From Lachnospiraceae bacterium (lineage in GTDB: Bacteria > Bacillota > Clostridia > Lachnospirales > Lachnospiraceae): DNA of 64,000 nucleotides. Made by a program: the position numbers and the translations under genes. The stretch is from positions 513,472 to 577,471 of the forward strand of contig CABJAB010000001.1 in the NCBI GenBank assembly GCA_902363445.1, in the 5' to 3' direction. Position 1 is the first letter of the stretch; each line of letters begins with the position of its first letter. The notes under the pieces were generated by a model. It searched no databases. It had not been told where the DNA came from and saw only the letters and a program-made list of their open reading frames with translations. Shown here one piece after another: positions 16,949 through 25,267 of this stretch.

Positions 16949-18825
16949 GATCCTCCAGGAAAAAACTCATTATCATCCTGGTATCGGTCCTTCTCGTGGT
17001 CGTCATTGCGTGCGGCGGCGTCTTCTATGCGGTAAAGCACAGCGGAAAACCGGTGCAGGTGGCCCCTGCCAGCGCCATGAACCAGGGCTACTGGGACAGC
17101 AATTCCGATATCTCCCCTTATGGGAATGTCACCACCAACATGAATCAGGAAATCCGGTATGATGAATCTCTGATCATCACTCAAATATACGTGAAAGAAG
17201 GGGACACCGTGAAGACCGGCGACCCTCTCATCGCCTATGATACTTCTCTTGTCTCCCTGGAGCTGGAAATGAAACAGATGCAGATAGACGGCATCGGCCT
17301 GAATATCCAGAATGTCCAGGCGGAGCTGGACCAGCTGCGGAAGACAAAGCCGGTAGCGTCCGCTTCTCCGAGTCCTCTTTCGGGTATGGCCCTGGCCTCC
17401 TCCGCTACGAACCCCACCGGTTCCACTGATCCCGCGGAACCGTCTTCCGCCCCGGCGCCGGAGCCCCTGCAGGGCAATGTATACGGCTCTGTCACCCCGG
17501 AATCCGTCCCTTATCAGGGAATCGGGACAGCGGAGGATCCTTATCGGTACTATGTATTCCCTGAAAGCGGAAAGGCTTCTGTGTCCGTCAGCAGGGAATA
17601 CCTGAAAAAGGCGCTGGAAGAAAAGACGGTTTCTGTTTTTGATACAGTAGACGACGGCAAGCTTCCCACTAAGATCATAAGCTCCTGGGAAATGAACTTT
17701 GAAACTATTATGGAACTGGTCCAGCCCTCCATAGGCACAGAATTCCCCGACGAGCTCCGCGGGCAGACGATCTATGATGAGATCACGGCAGAATCCATTC
17801 CCTATAATGCAGAGACGGCTGACGGCTCTGAAGCCTCTCCTTACCGGTTCCTCTGCGCTCCCGGAGCTTCGGCGGACGCTTCTTTCCTTTCTGCCGCCCT
17901 GGAGAATCAGACTATTTCAATCTTTGATGTAGTCGATAATACGGACGATCCGACCCGTATCCTTTACTCCTGGACTTTAAACGGAAAGAATCTAGATCCG
18001 GATGAGCCGGAAGACCCGGATATCCCGGACGATCCTGGATTTGACGGTCCGGACATCGATATCCCCGACATCAACGTTCCTACCGGCCCTACTAAAGAAG
18101 AGCTGCAGAAACAGATCAAGGAAAAGGAAGATGCTCTCAAATCTCTGAGCCTTGATAAGCGGACGGCAGAGCTGGAGCTGAAGCAGCTTCAGAAAAAGAT
18201 GGATGACGGTGTGATCACCAGTATGGTGGACGGTACGGTAAAATCTGTACTGGACGAGGAGACAGCCAAGCTGGAAAGCTCTCCTCTCATCACTGTCACC
18301 GGTGAGGAAGGGTTTTATATCACAGGCTCTGTGGCCGAGACATCGCTGGAGAAGATCGCCAAGGGTATGTCGGTCTCAGTGACCTCCTGGAACTCTGGAA
18401 TGACATATAACGCTGCCATCACAAGCGTGAGCAATTCTCCGGCATCCGGAAACGGCTACGGCAGCGGAAATCCCAACATGTCCTATTATCCTTTTACCGC
18501 CGTCATCAAGGGAGACGCGGAGCTGCAGAACGGTGAAGGCGTAGATTTATCCATAGAAGGCATGGGGACTCCCTCCTTCGAGGATGTCCTGTATCTTTCT
18601 CAGGCGTTCGTCCGGGAGGAAGGGAACCAATATTATGTTTACAAAAAAGGCGAAGACGGCCTGCTCGCCAAGCAGTATATTGAGGCCGGAAAGATTGTCT
18701 ACGGAAGCATTGAGATCAAATCCGGTCTGAATATGGAGGATGAGATTGCGTTCCCATACGGCAAGGACGTGAAAGAAGGCGCCAAGACGGAATCCGTCGA
18801 CTCGCTTTATAACTATGGAATGTAG
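16945..18825 (+). CDS. Efflux ABC adaptor protein with long duplicated extracellular insert, second of two
   Basis: 626 residues from the ATG at 16945 (ribosome site GAGGAGG; overlaps the ATPase stop). TM helix at about 7-28, barrel-sandwich half (QIYVKEGDTVKTGDPL), first coiled-coil arm at about 102-133 (LELEMKQMQIDGIGLN), then an insert of some 250 residues before the second arm (about 385-420, EELQKQIKEKEDALKS). The insert contains a Ser/Pro/Ala linker, two related ~70-residue units at about 179-251 and 278-345 (VTPESVPYQG..DPYRYYVFP and ITAESIPYNA..SPYRFLCAP, both ending in a SW-containing strand), and an Asp/Pro-rich linker. Ordinary adaptors have no such insert. The C-terminal half has the normal beta-barrel. 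Two adaptors in one operon suggest a heteromeric assembly. Confidence 0.85.
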   Translation: MRSSRKKLIIILVSVLLVVVIACGGVFYAVKHSGKPVQVAPASAMNQGYWDSNSDISPYGNVTTNMNQEIRYDESLIITQIYVKEGDTVKTGDPLIAYDTSLVSLELEMKQMQIDGIGLNIQNVQAELDQLRKTKPVASASPSPLSGMALASSATNPTGSTDPAEPSSAPAPEPLQGNVYGSVTPESVPYQGIGTAEDPYRYYVFPESGKASVSVSREYLKKALEEKTVSVFDTVDDGKLPTKIISSWEMNFETIMELVQPSIGTEFPDELRGQTIYDEITAESIPYNAETADGSEASPYRFLCAPGASADASFLSAALENQTISIFDVVDNTDDPTRILYSWTLNGKNLDPDEPEDPDIPDDPGFDGPDIDIPDINVPTGPTKEELQKQIKEKEDALKSLSLDKRTAELELKQLQKKMDDGVITSMVDGTVKSVLDEETAKLESSPLITVTGEEGFYITGSVAETSLEKIAKGMSVSVTSWNSGMTYNAAITSVSNSPASGNGYGSGNPNMSYYPFTAVIKGDAELQNGEGVDLSIEGMGTPSFEDVLYLSQAFVREEGNQYYVYKKGEDGLLAKQYIEAGKIVYGSIEIKSGLNMEDEIAFPYGKDVKEGAKTESVDSLYNYGM

Positions 18826-18836
18826 GAGGAGGACCC

Positions 18837-20093
18837 ATGTTAGAAAATATACGATTATCCTTTCAGGGAATCTGGGCCCATAAGCTCCGTTCCTTTTTGA
18901 CGATGCTGGGCATCATCATCGGCATCGGTTCCATCATCGCCATCGTGTCTACGATCAAAGGCACCAATGAACAGATCAAGCAGAATCTGGTCGGCGCCGG
19001 AAACAACGCGGTAAAAATACAGCTGTATCAGGGCGACTGGCCAATGGATCTCACTTATACCAGTCCGCCGGACGGCGTACCCGTTATCACCCCGGAAGTC
19101 CGCGAAGAAATCCTCGGCTTGTCTGAGGTCATTGAGGCCTCTCTTTACTACACGCGGAACGAGTACAGTGCCGTCTTCAACGGTTCACAGACTCTCACCG
19201 GAGGCAATATCGTGGGGATAGACAATCATTACCTGGATGTCTACGGATATCAGATCACCAAAGGCCGCGGCTTCACCGACAAGGATTTTACCGACAGCCG
19301 GAAAGTAGTGCTGCTGGACAAAACGGCATCGTCCAATTTGTTTCAGGGAGAAGATCCCATCGGCAAGACTGTCGAGATCAAAGGCGAACCGTTCACGGTA
19401 ATCGGCCTGATCGGACAGAAAGCCGGCTTTGAACCGGTCATCAATTCTTTGGAGGACTATGAGCGCTATGCGTCCAATTATTCCAGCGGCCTGGTCTGCG
19501 TCCCCGACGCCATCTGGCCGGTCCTCTACCAGTACGACGAGCCCCAGAACCTGGTGGTCCGCGCCGCCAGCACCGACGACATGACCGCCGCCGGTGAAAA
19601 AGCCTCCGACATCCTGAACGGCTATTTATATGTGTCGGACGAGACTATAAAATATAAGGGCGAAGATTTGCTCGAGCAGGCCAATAAGCTTCAGGAGCTC
19701 AGCGCCGCGACCAACAGACAGCTGATCTGGATCGCCAGTATCTCCCTGCTGGTAGGCGGAATCGGGGTCATGAACATCATGCTGGTGTCTGTCACAGAAC
19801 GTACCCGGGAGATCGGCTTGAAAAAGGCTCTGGGCGCCAGAAAGACTCGCATCCTTGGACAGTTCCTGACCGAAGCCGCAGTACTGACCGGCCTGGGCGG
19901 CATCCTGGGAATCGGAGCCGGCATCGGCCTGGCCTACATTATCTCGAGCCTGTCACAGGCTCCGGTGGCCATCAGCATCCCGGCTATCGTAGTGTCGGTG
20001 GTATTTTCCACCTTGATCGGCCTTATATTCGGAATCATTCCTTCCTTTAAAGCGGCCAATCTAAACCCCATCGACGCGCTGAGACACGAATAA
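18837..20093 (+). CDS. MacB-like ABC transporter permease (FtsX family)
   Basis: 418 residues with the MacB topology: one N-terminal TM helix (LRSFLTMLGIIIGIGSIIAIV), a large extracytoplasmic MacB_PCD domain (about 45-275), then three C-terminal helices beginning with IASISLLVGGIGVMNIMLV, followed by the coupling motif SVTERTREIGLKKALGARK. Ribosome site GGAGGAGG. It completes the adaptor-ATPase-adaptor-permease operon. MacB homologues export peptides, antibiotics or lipids; nothing here fixes the substrate. Confidence 0.92.
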   Translation: MLENIRLSFQGIWAHKLRSFLTMLGIIIGIGSIIAIVSTIKGTNEQIKQNLVGAGNNAVKIQLYQGDWPMDLTYTSPPDGVPVITPEVREEILGLSEVIEASLYYTRNEYSAVFNGSQTLTGGNIVGIDNHYLDVYGYQITKGRGFTDKDFTDSRKVVLLDKTASSNLFQGEDPIGKTVEIKGEPFTVIGLIGQKAGFEPVINSLEDYERYASNYSSGLVCVPDAIWPVLYQYDEPQNLVVRAASTDDMTAAGEKASDILNGYLYVSDETIKYKGEDLLEQANKLQELSAATNRQLIWIASISLLVGGIGVMNIMLVSVTERTREIGLKKALGARKTRILGQFLTEAAVLTGLGGILGIGAGIGLAYIISSLSQAPVAISIPAIVVSVVFSTLIGLIFGIIPSFKAANLNPIDALRHE

Positions 20094-20114
20094 TGTTCCA
20101 TTGCATCAAAAACA

Positions 20115-20148
20115 GGGCTGCCGCACTAATTACTTAGTGCGGCAGCCC
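20115..20148. terminator. Bidirectional terminator between efflux operon and sugar importer operon
   Basis: Perfect 15-bp stem (20115-20129 with 20134-20148) with a TTAC loop, flanked by A-rich and T-rich sequence on both sides. It serves the convergent plus-strand permease and minus-strand binding-protein genes. Its core is nearly the same as the terminator at 31429-31460. Confidence 0.9.
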
Positions 20149-20162
20149 TCTGTTATATTGTT

Positions 20163-21224
20163 TTAATTCTTCATTGCTTCGTCTACTTCTTCCTGGGTCA
20201 GCGCTCCTTGTTCTATATAAAAGTCGATGTATTCGTCCACATTGTCTTTTGTGATCAGGATCGTGTCAATGGACTCTTCGATCACTTCATCCTCTCCTTT
20301 TAAGAGTCTGGCTGCCGCCGCCAGGTTCTTCTCCGCCAGCTCTTTTGTGTTCTGCATCACAGTCGCCGTATATGTACCTTTTTTAATGGCCAGAAGTGCC
20401 TCGGGCACCGCATCTACTCCGTATGTCTGGATGTCTTTGTAGTCGGGATTGTCCTTTACTACTTCGTAACAGGACATGGCCAGCGCGTCGCCGATGGTGA
20501 GCACTACGTCAATCTTTCCATAAGACTGTACCCAGTCCTCCATTGTCGCCATAAAGGTGGCTTCATCCGCGCGGTCGGTGATTTTCTCCGCCAGGATCTC
20601 GCAGTCCGAGCGCTGTTTCACAAAAATGTCTTTATACGCTTTCAGCCTGGACTCTGTATGAAGGTTTCCGGGGTTGCAGGAAAGGATGACCACTCTCGCA
20701 TTTTCCGGCGCTTTTTCTACGGCCAGTTCAGCCAGGACCCGCCCCTGATCGTAAGGGTCCGCATCGATCCAGGAACCGCCTTCCACTTCACGGATGCCGG
20801 CGTTCGTGGTAATACATTTGATCCCCGCGTCCACAACCTTCTGGGCATAAGGAAGCTGCAGATCTCCGTCGTTCGGCTGGATAATGATACAGTCGTATTC
20901 CTTTGTGATGCAGGTTTCAATCAAAGTATTTTCTTTCGCACTGTCCGATTCCGCATCCAGGATATCCAACGTGAACAGGTCTTTATAATTCGCCTCCCAT
21001 TCCTCTTCCATGGACTTTGCGATCCTGGCGGCAAAGCTGTCCGCCATGTTTCTTGAAATAAACGCTACCTTATACGTTTCTCCGTCAGATGCTTCCTTCG
21101 TACTTCCCGCCTCCGTTTTCGTCTCCCCAGATGCCGCTTTTGTTTCTTTCTTATCACCGCCCCCACAGGCTGACATAGAAAGGACCATACATACTGCCAT
21201 CAATACCGCCAACAATTTTTTCAT
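20163..21224 (-). CDS. Sugar ABC transporter substrate-binding lipoprotein
   Basis: 353 residues from the ATG at 21224 (ribosome site AAAGGAGG); the frame runs further upstream only by chance. Lipoprotein signal with lipobox SMSAC, Cys20 the lipidated residue, then a Lys/Thr/Glu-rich spacer. Peripla_BP_4 fold: YKVAFISRNMADSFAARI opens the first lobe, with DCIIIQPNDGDLQL and VVLTIGDALAMSCYEVV further on. It has the RbsB/XylF-like plan and is the last gene of the operon led by the dehydrogenase. The ligand is probably a sugar alcohol or pentose, judged from the neighbouring polyol dehydrogenase. Confidence 0.9.
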   Translation of the reverse strand: MKKLLAVLMAVCMVLSMSACGGGDKKETKAASGETKTEAGSTKEASDGETYKVAFISRNMADSFAARIAKSMEEEWEANYKDLFTLDILDAESDSAKENTLIETCITKEYDCIIIQPNDGDLQLPYAQKVVDAGIKCITTNAGIREVEGGSWIDADPYDQGRVLAELAVEKAPENARVVILSCNPGNLHTESRLKAYKDIFVKQRSDCEILAEKITDRADEATFMATMEDWVQSYGKIDVVLTIGDALAMSCYEVVKDNPDYKDIQTYGVDAVPEALLAIKKGTYTATVMQNTKELAEKNLAAAARLLKGEDEVIEESIDTILITKDNVDEYIDFYIEQGALTQEEVDEAMKN

Positions 21225-21256
21225 TTTTCTTCCTCCTTTTGAGTGATTGTATCTAC

Positions 21257-22231
21257 TTATCCCCTGGAGCCCTTTTTGTAGGTCTTTTTCTCCTTGGAAT
21301 AAAGATCCCATATAACCGCGCCTGCAATGATCACGCCTTTTACAATCTGCTGGATATAGGAATTGACAGATATCAGGTTCATGATATTGCTTAAAAAGCC
21401 CACGATGAACGCGCCGATCATTGTACCAAAAGCCGATCCGACGCCGCCGGAAAAGCTGGTTCCGCCTATGATCGTAGCAGTCATCGCGTCGAATTCATAT
21501 CCCTGGGCTCCGTTCGGCATGGCGCCGTTGACTCTTGATACAAAAACAGCGGCCGCAATGCCGACTAAAACACCATGGATGGCATACGTCTTCATTTTCA
21601 CAGACTTCACTTTAATTCCGGAAGCATTGGCCGCCTGTTCATTTCCCCCGATCGCGTAAATGGAACGGCCCATCCTTGTATGGTTTGTCAGATAAAAGAT
21701 AACGGCAAACGTGACAAGCATAATGATGACAGGTATCGGGATACCCAGAAAGCTCCCCTGTCCGACTACCGTAAATTTCCCCAGGTCATAGATATTCTGC
21801 CCGTCAGTATAAAAAAGCGCGGCTCCTCTGGCCATCGTCTGGATGGCAAGGGTCGCAATGAATGGGGGCGTCCTGAACTTCGTCACCATAAACCCGCTGA
21901 GCAGATTACAGGCCACAGATACCCCGATCGCCACGGCAAAGGTCGCCGTAATGCTGTGAGTCACATGATAGGCGGACACCGCCAGAACGCCGGCCAGGGC
22001 TACTACGGCGCCGGCCGCCAGATCCAGCAGGCCGGCGGTGATGAGCAGCATCTCGCCAAACGCGATGATCAGGATGACTGACTGCTGCCTCGCCACATTC
22101 AATAAGTTGTCGGGTTTTAAAAAGTGTTTATTGGCTATGGCACAGACGGCCATAAATACGATCAGTATCAGCACCAGACTGTACTTACTCAAAATTTTAT
22201 GAAAATCCCTTTTCGGTTTTTGCGTCTCCAT
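21257..22231 (-). CDS. Rbs-type sugar ABC transporter permease
   Basis: 324 residues from the ATG at 22231 (ribosome site GGGAGGAT); an alternative TTG at 22246 lies inside that site. BPD_transp_2 family with the LLDLAAGAVVALAG motif in place of the usual GGIDLSVG, and ATIIGGTSFSGGVGSAFGT near the C-terminus. A basic C-terminal tail (KEKKTYKKGS) follows the last helix. It pairs with the ATPase at 22254 and binding protein at 20163. Similar in plan to the permease at 348-1331. Confidence 0.92.
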   Translation of the reverse strand: METQKPKRDFHKILSKYSLVLILIVFMAVCAIANKHFLKPDNLLNVARQQSVILIIAFGEMLLITAGLLDLAAGAVVALAGVLAVSAYHVTHSITATFAVAIGVSVACNLLSGFMVTKFRTPPFIATLAIQTMARGAALFYTDGQNIYDLGKFTVVGQGSFLGIPIPVIIMLVTFAVIFYLTNHTRMGRSIYAIGGNEQAANASGIKVKSVKMKTYAIHGVLVGIAAAVFVSRVNGAMPNGAQGYEFDAMTATIIGGTSFSGGVGSAFGTMIGAFIVGFLSNIMNLISVNSYIQQIVKGVIIAGAVIWDLYSKEKKTYKKGSRG

Positions 22232-22253
22232 CGTCCATCCTCCCAATCATTTA

Positions 22254-23750
22254 TCACCCTGCTGTCCTTACTGCGAAATTCATAATGGCTTCCTGAGAAA
22301 ATTCCTCTTTGTCCAGGCTCCCCGTGATTACTCCTTCATGCATAACGTATATCCGGTCGCACATGCCGATCAATTCCGGCAGCTCCGAGGACACCATGAC
22401 AATTCCCTTTCCATCCCGGGCAAATTCTTCCATCAGCTGATAGATCTCACTCTTGGCCCCCACGTCGATCCCTCTCGTCGGTTCATCCATGATCAATACG
22501 TCCGGGCGGCAGAGCATCCACTTTGCCAAAATCACCTTTTGCTGGTTCCCGCCGGAAAGGTTCTCGATCTTTGTTTCCAGCGACGGGGTTTTTACATTCA
22601 TTCGTTCACAGACTTCCTGTACCTTTTCCTTTTCTTTTCGTTTGTGGCAGCGCCCTTTATAAAAGAACTTTTTCAGCGAAGCCAGGGAGGTATTTTCTAT
22701 AATGTTCCTTACCGGTACGATGCCGTATTGCCTCCGGTCCTCCGATACCATCGCAAGCCCGTGAGCGATTGCCTGCCATACGTGCCGGATCTGCACCGGC
22801 TTTCCTTTTATGTATACCTCTCCCTCTGTATGAGGATCCATGCCGAAAACCGCATTCATCACTTCTGTCCGTCCCGCGCCGACCAGCCCCGCGAATCCTA
22901 CGATTTCTCCCGCTCTGACATCAAACGAAATATTTTCAAATATTCCAGGCGAACAGAGCCCCTTTACCTCCAGTACCTTTTCCCCCACTGGGACTTTTGT
23001 TTTCGGATATTGGTTCTCCAGCTTTCTCCCGACCATCATCTCGATCACCTGGTCAATCGTGACCTCCGAGGCTTTTCTTGTCCCTACTACCGCCCCATCC
23101 CGAAGAACCGTGATCTCATCGGCTATTTTAAATATCTCATCCATCTTATGGGAAATATAAATGATGCTGACTCCTCGTTTTTTCAGCTGCTCGATCTTAT
23201 CAAACAGGAACGTCACTTCTTTATCCGATATGGAGGAGGTCGGCTCATCCATGATCAATACCTGGGCGTCAAAGGATACCGCTTTCAGTATTTCGATCAG
23301 CTGAATATCCGCCACGCTCAGGCTTCTCAAAAGCGTGTCATGAGAATACGGGAATCCCTCCTGAGTCAGGAGCGTCTCCGTATTCTTCCGTATCGTTTTC
23401 CAGTCGATCTTTCCCTTCCGTTTCATCGTCCAGCTGCCCAAATAAACGTTTTCCGCCACAGTCAGATCCGGCACATAAGAAAGTTCCTGAAAGATCATGG
23501 CAATGCCGTTGGCCCTTGCGTCCACCGGGCTCTTTATCTGGACCGGCCTGCCGTCGATATAGATCTCCCCTTCGTCCTGCCGGTATATTCCGTCCAGAAT
23601 TTTCATCAGAGTGGATTTTCCGGCTCCGTTTTCTCCGCAGAGTACATGAGTCGTGCCTCTTTTCAGCCGAAAGCTCACTTGGTCCAGCGCTTTTACTCCC
23701 GGAAAAGATTTCGAAATGTTTCTAAGTTCCAGCTTGATCTCTTCACTCAT
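22254..23750 (-). CDS. Rbs-type sugar ABC transporter ATP-binding protein (double ATPase)
   Basis: 498 residues from the ATG at 23750 (AGGTG ribosome site); the upstream TTG at 23780 overlaps the dehydrogenase stop and is less likely. First domain: Walker A GENGAGKST, signature replaced by SLSVADIQLIEILKA, Walker B VLIMDEPTSSIS. Second domain: degenerate GLVGAGRTE, signature LSGGNQQKVILAK and DEPTRGIDVGAKSE. Typical RbsA/MglA/XylG architecture, energising the permease directly downstream. 26 bases separate it from the dehydrogenase gene. Confidence 0.93.
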   Translation of the reverse strand: MSEEIKLELRNISKSFPGVKALDQVSFRLKRGTTHVLCGENGAGKSTLMKILDGIYRQDEGEIYIDGRPVQIKSPVDARANGIAMIFQELSYVPDLTVAENVYLGSWTMKRKGKIDWKTIRKNTETLLTQEGFPYSHDTLLRSLSVADIQLIEILKAVSFDAQVLIMDEPTSSISDKEVTFLFDKIEQLKKRGVSIIYISHKMDEIFKIADEITVLRDGAVVGTRKASEVTIDQVIEMMVGRKLENQYPKTKVPVGEKVLEVKGLCSPGIFENISFDVRAGEIVGFAGLVGAGRTEVMNAVFGMDPHTEGEVYIKGKPVQIRHVWQAIAHGLAMVSEDRRQYGIVPVRNIIENTSLASLKKFFYKGRCHKRKEKEKVQEVCERMNVKTPSLETKIENLSGGNQQKVILAKWMLCRPDVLIMDEPTRGIDVGAKSEIYQLMEEFARDGKGIVMVSSELPELIGMCDRIYVMHEGVITGSLDKEEFSQEAIMNFAVRTAG

Positions 23751-23776
23751 TTCCACACCTGCTTTCTGTCCGGCCG

Positions 23777-24811
23777 TCAAAACCGGATGACCGCTTTAAT
23801 GACATCCTTCGCTTCCCTCACCACCGTCTGGAAAGCCGCGTCACTGTCGTCAAATGAAAAATAATGGGTGACGATCCGCTTCACATCTATGGAGCCGCCG
23901 GCGATCGCCGCAATCGCCACAGGATACAGATTTCGATAGCGGAATACAGATCTGATCGTCACTTCCTTCACCATGATCTGAGAAAAGTTAAAGTTGATCG
24001 TGCTCTCTGCCGCCATTCCCACGAGTACGACCGTACCGCCCCTCTTCACAAAAAACGGCGCCTCTCCAATCGTAGCTGCCGATCCTGCCGTTTCAAATAC
24101 CACATCGGCTCCCCGTTCTCCAAAGATTTCTTTCACTTTGGCCGCAACGTCTTCCTTTCCGGCGCTGATGACGCCGCTTGCCCCCAGACGTTTCGCCGCT
24201 TCCAGACGCTTCTCAAACAGATCCGCCACCACGATCTCCGATGCTCCCCGCGCTTTCGCCGCCAATAAGGTCACCAAACCAATGCAGCCGCCGCCCAGGA
24301 TCAGCACACGGTCACCCAATGTGACATTTCCTTGGCTCACGGCGTGAAGCCCCACCGCCAAGGGTTCCACTAAAGCCCCTTCCTCTGTGGACACAGATTC
24401 CGGAAGCGGGTAGCACATCCCCGCCGGATGGACCACATATTCCTGGAGGGCTCCCGGCGTAGGCGGGTCCGCAAAAAAGCGGACGGACCGGCAGAGATTG
24501 TATTTGCCGCTCCTGCAAAGCTCACACGTACCGCAGGGATAACCAGGCTCCAGAGCGACCCGGTCTCCCGGCTGTAGCCCGTTCACCAGAGCTCCCACCT
24601 TCATAACCGTCCCGGCCACTTCGTGTCCAAGGATAAATGATGGAGGCGCCGCCACATCTCCGATATGCCCATCCTTATAAAAATGAACGTCCGAACCACA
24701 CACTCCGCAGTACTCCACTTTCACCAGCGCTTCCTCCGGGCCCGGCGCCGGAACATCCGCGTTGTCTCTCACCACGATTTTCATCGGCTTTTCCAAATAC
24801 GCTGCTTTCAT
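23777..24811 (-). CDS. Zinc-dependent polyol/alcohol dehydrogenase (sorbitol or L-iditol dehydrogenase-like, MDR family)
   Basis: 344 residues. Catalytic zinc ligands are visible in CGVCGSDVHFYKDG (Cys) and GHEVAGTV (His-Glu); the structural zinc four-cysteine loop is CGTCELCRSGKYNLC (near residues 95-109). The Rossmann motif GGGCIGLVTLLAAKARG starts near 175. MDR enzymes of this kind oxidise sorbitol, xylitol, iditol or related polyols to ketoses using NAD. It is the first gene of the importer operon, so the imported ligand is probably its substrate. Ribosome site AAAGGG. Its native promoter seems to have been separated from it by the mobile element (see 30119-30147). Confidence 0.9.
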   Translation of the reverse strand: MKAAYLEKPMKIVVRDNADVPAPGPEEALVKVEYCGVCGSDVHFYKDGHIGDVAAPPSFILGHEVAGTVMKVGALVNGLQPGDRVALEPGYPCGTCELCRSGKYNLCRSVRFFADPPTPGALQEYVVHPAGMCYPLPESVSTEEGALVEPLAVGLHAVSQGNVTLGDRVLILGGGCIGLVTLLAAKARGASEIVVADLFEKRLEAAKRLGASGVISAGKEDVAAKVKEIFGERGADVVFETAGSAATIGEAPFFVKRGGTVVLVGMAAESTINFNFSQIMVKEVTIRSVFRYRNLYPVAIAAIAGGSIDVKRIVTHYFSFDDSDAAFQTVVREAKDVIKAVIRF

Positions 24812-24857
24812 TTTCTTATCCCTTTCTTTCTATTGACATTTCACAAATACTTTTACT

Positions 24858-24887
24858 ATAATAGTTTATAGAAAATTTTGTATCTAA
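24858..24887 (-). promoter_or_regulatory. Weak outward promoter candidate at the left end of the mobile element
   Basis: Minus strand: -35 TTAGAT (24887-24882), 18-base spacer, -10 TATTAT (24863-24858). It lies inside the proposed left terminus and points at the dehydrogenase operon. If real, it would give residual expression of the interrupted operon. Confidence 0.3.
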
Positions 24888-24949
24888 TTTTCGATTATCT
24901 GCATAAACACTACACTTTCGAACGTTTTGAAGTATAGACAAACAATAGT

Positions 24950-24974
24950 TTTACCACGATTTTACCACGATTGA
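24950..24974. repeat. Left arm-type direct repeats (candidate integrase N-domain binding sites)
   Basis: Two tandem copies of the 11-base unit TTTTACCACGA begin here (24949-24959 and 24960-24970), followed by TTGA. The same TTTACCACGATTTTA block occurs in the same orientation at 29928-29942, just after the integrase gene. Tn916 has comparable DR2 arm sites near each end. Confidence 0.6.
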
Positions 24975-25007
24975 ATGAGCTTTGATATGACAATGGAAAT
25001 GACGATA

Positions 25008-25032
25008 AAAGACACCTAAATGGTGTCTTTAT
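25008..25032 (-). terminator. Terminator of the cargo gene pair
   Basis: 9-bp stem AAAGACACC/GGTGTCTTT with a TAAAT loop, followed by TTATC-type tail on the minus strand. It overlaps the last codons of the small membrane-protein gene. Confidence 0.75.
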
Positions 25033-25265
25033 AGTAGAAAATATAAATTTAATGCTAAAGAAATTAAAAATAAGCTAATCAAAACTACCTTACTTTTCTT
25101 TTTTATCTGCTTGTTAAAAGTTAAAACACTGATAATTCCTATATATGCCAGACAAACGATACACCATGTAAAAATAACATGAGAGTCTGGCAAAATATTA
25201 TTTTGGAATATGAGAATCAGCATGCAAATAAAGAAAATCCATGTATCTATTTTTCTTCTTTTCAT
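25029..25265 (-). CDS. Small membrane protein, possible immunity/partner protein
   Basis: 78 residues, almost wholly hydrophobic. Three likely TM segments: about 9-20 (WIFFICMLILIFQ), 30-48 (VIFTWCIVCLAYIGIISVL) and 60-78 (VVLISLFLISLALNLYFLL), with basic stretches MKRRK and NKQIKKKSK between, placing those loops inside. No family recognised. It begins two bases after the stop of the secreted-protein gene, so the two are coupled. A small multi-TM protein directly behind a secreted hydrophobic protein is a common arrangement of bacteriocin immunity proteins; this is inference from context only. Confidence 0.6.
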   Translation of the reverse strand: MKRRKIDTWIFFICMLILIFQNNILPDSHVIFTWCIVCLAYIGIISVLTFNKQIKKKSKVVLISLFLISLALNLYFLL

Positions 25266-25267
25266 AT

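Noticed and set aside
22338..23864. Plus-strand open frame of 508 codons
   Set aside because: Exact antisense of the sugar ABC ATPase, whose motifs are all intact on the minus strand.
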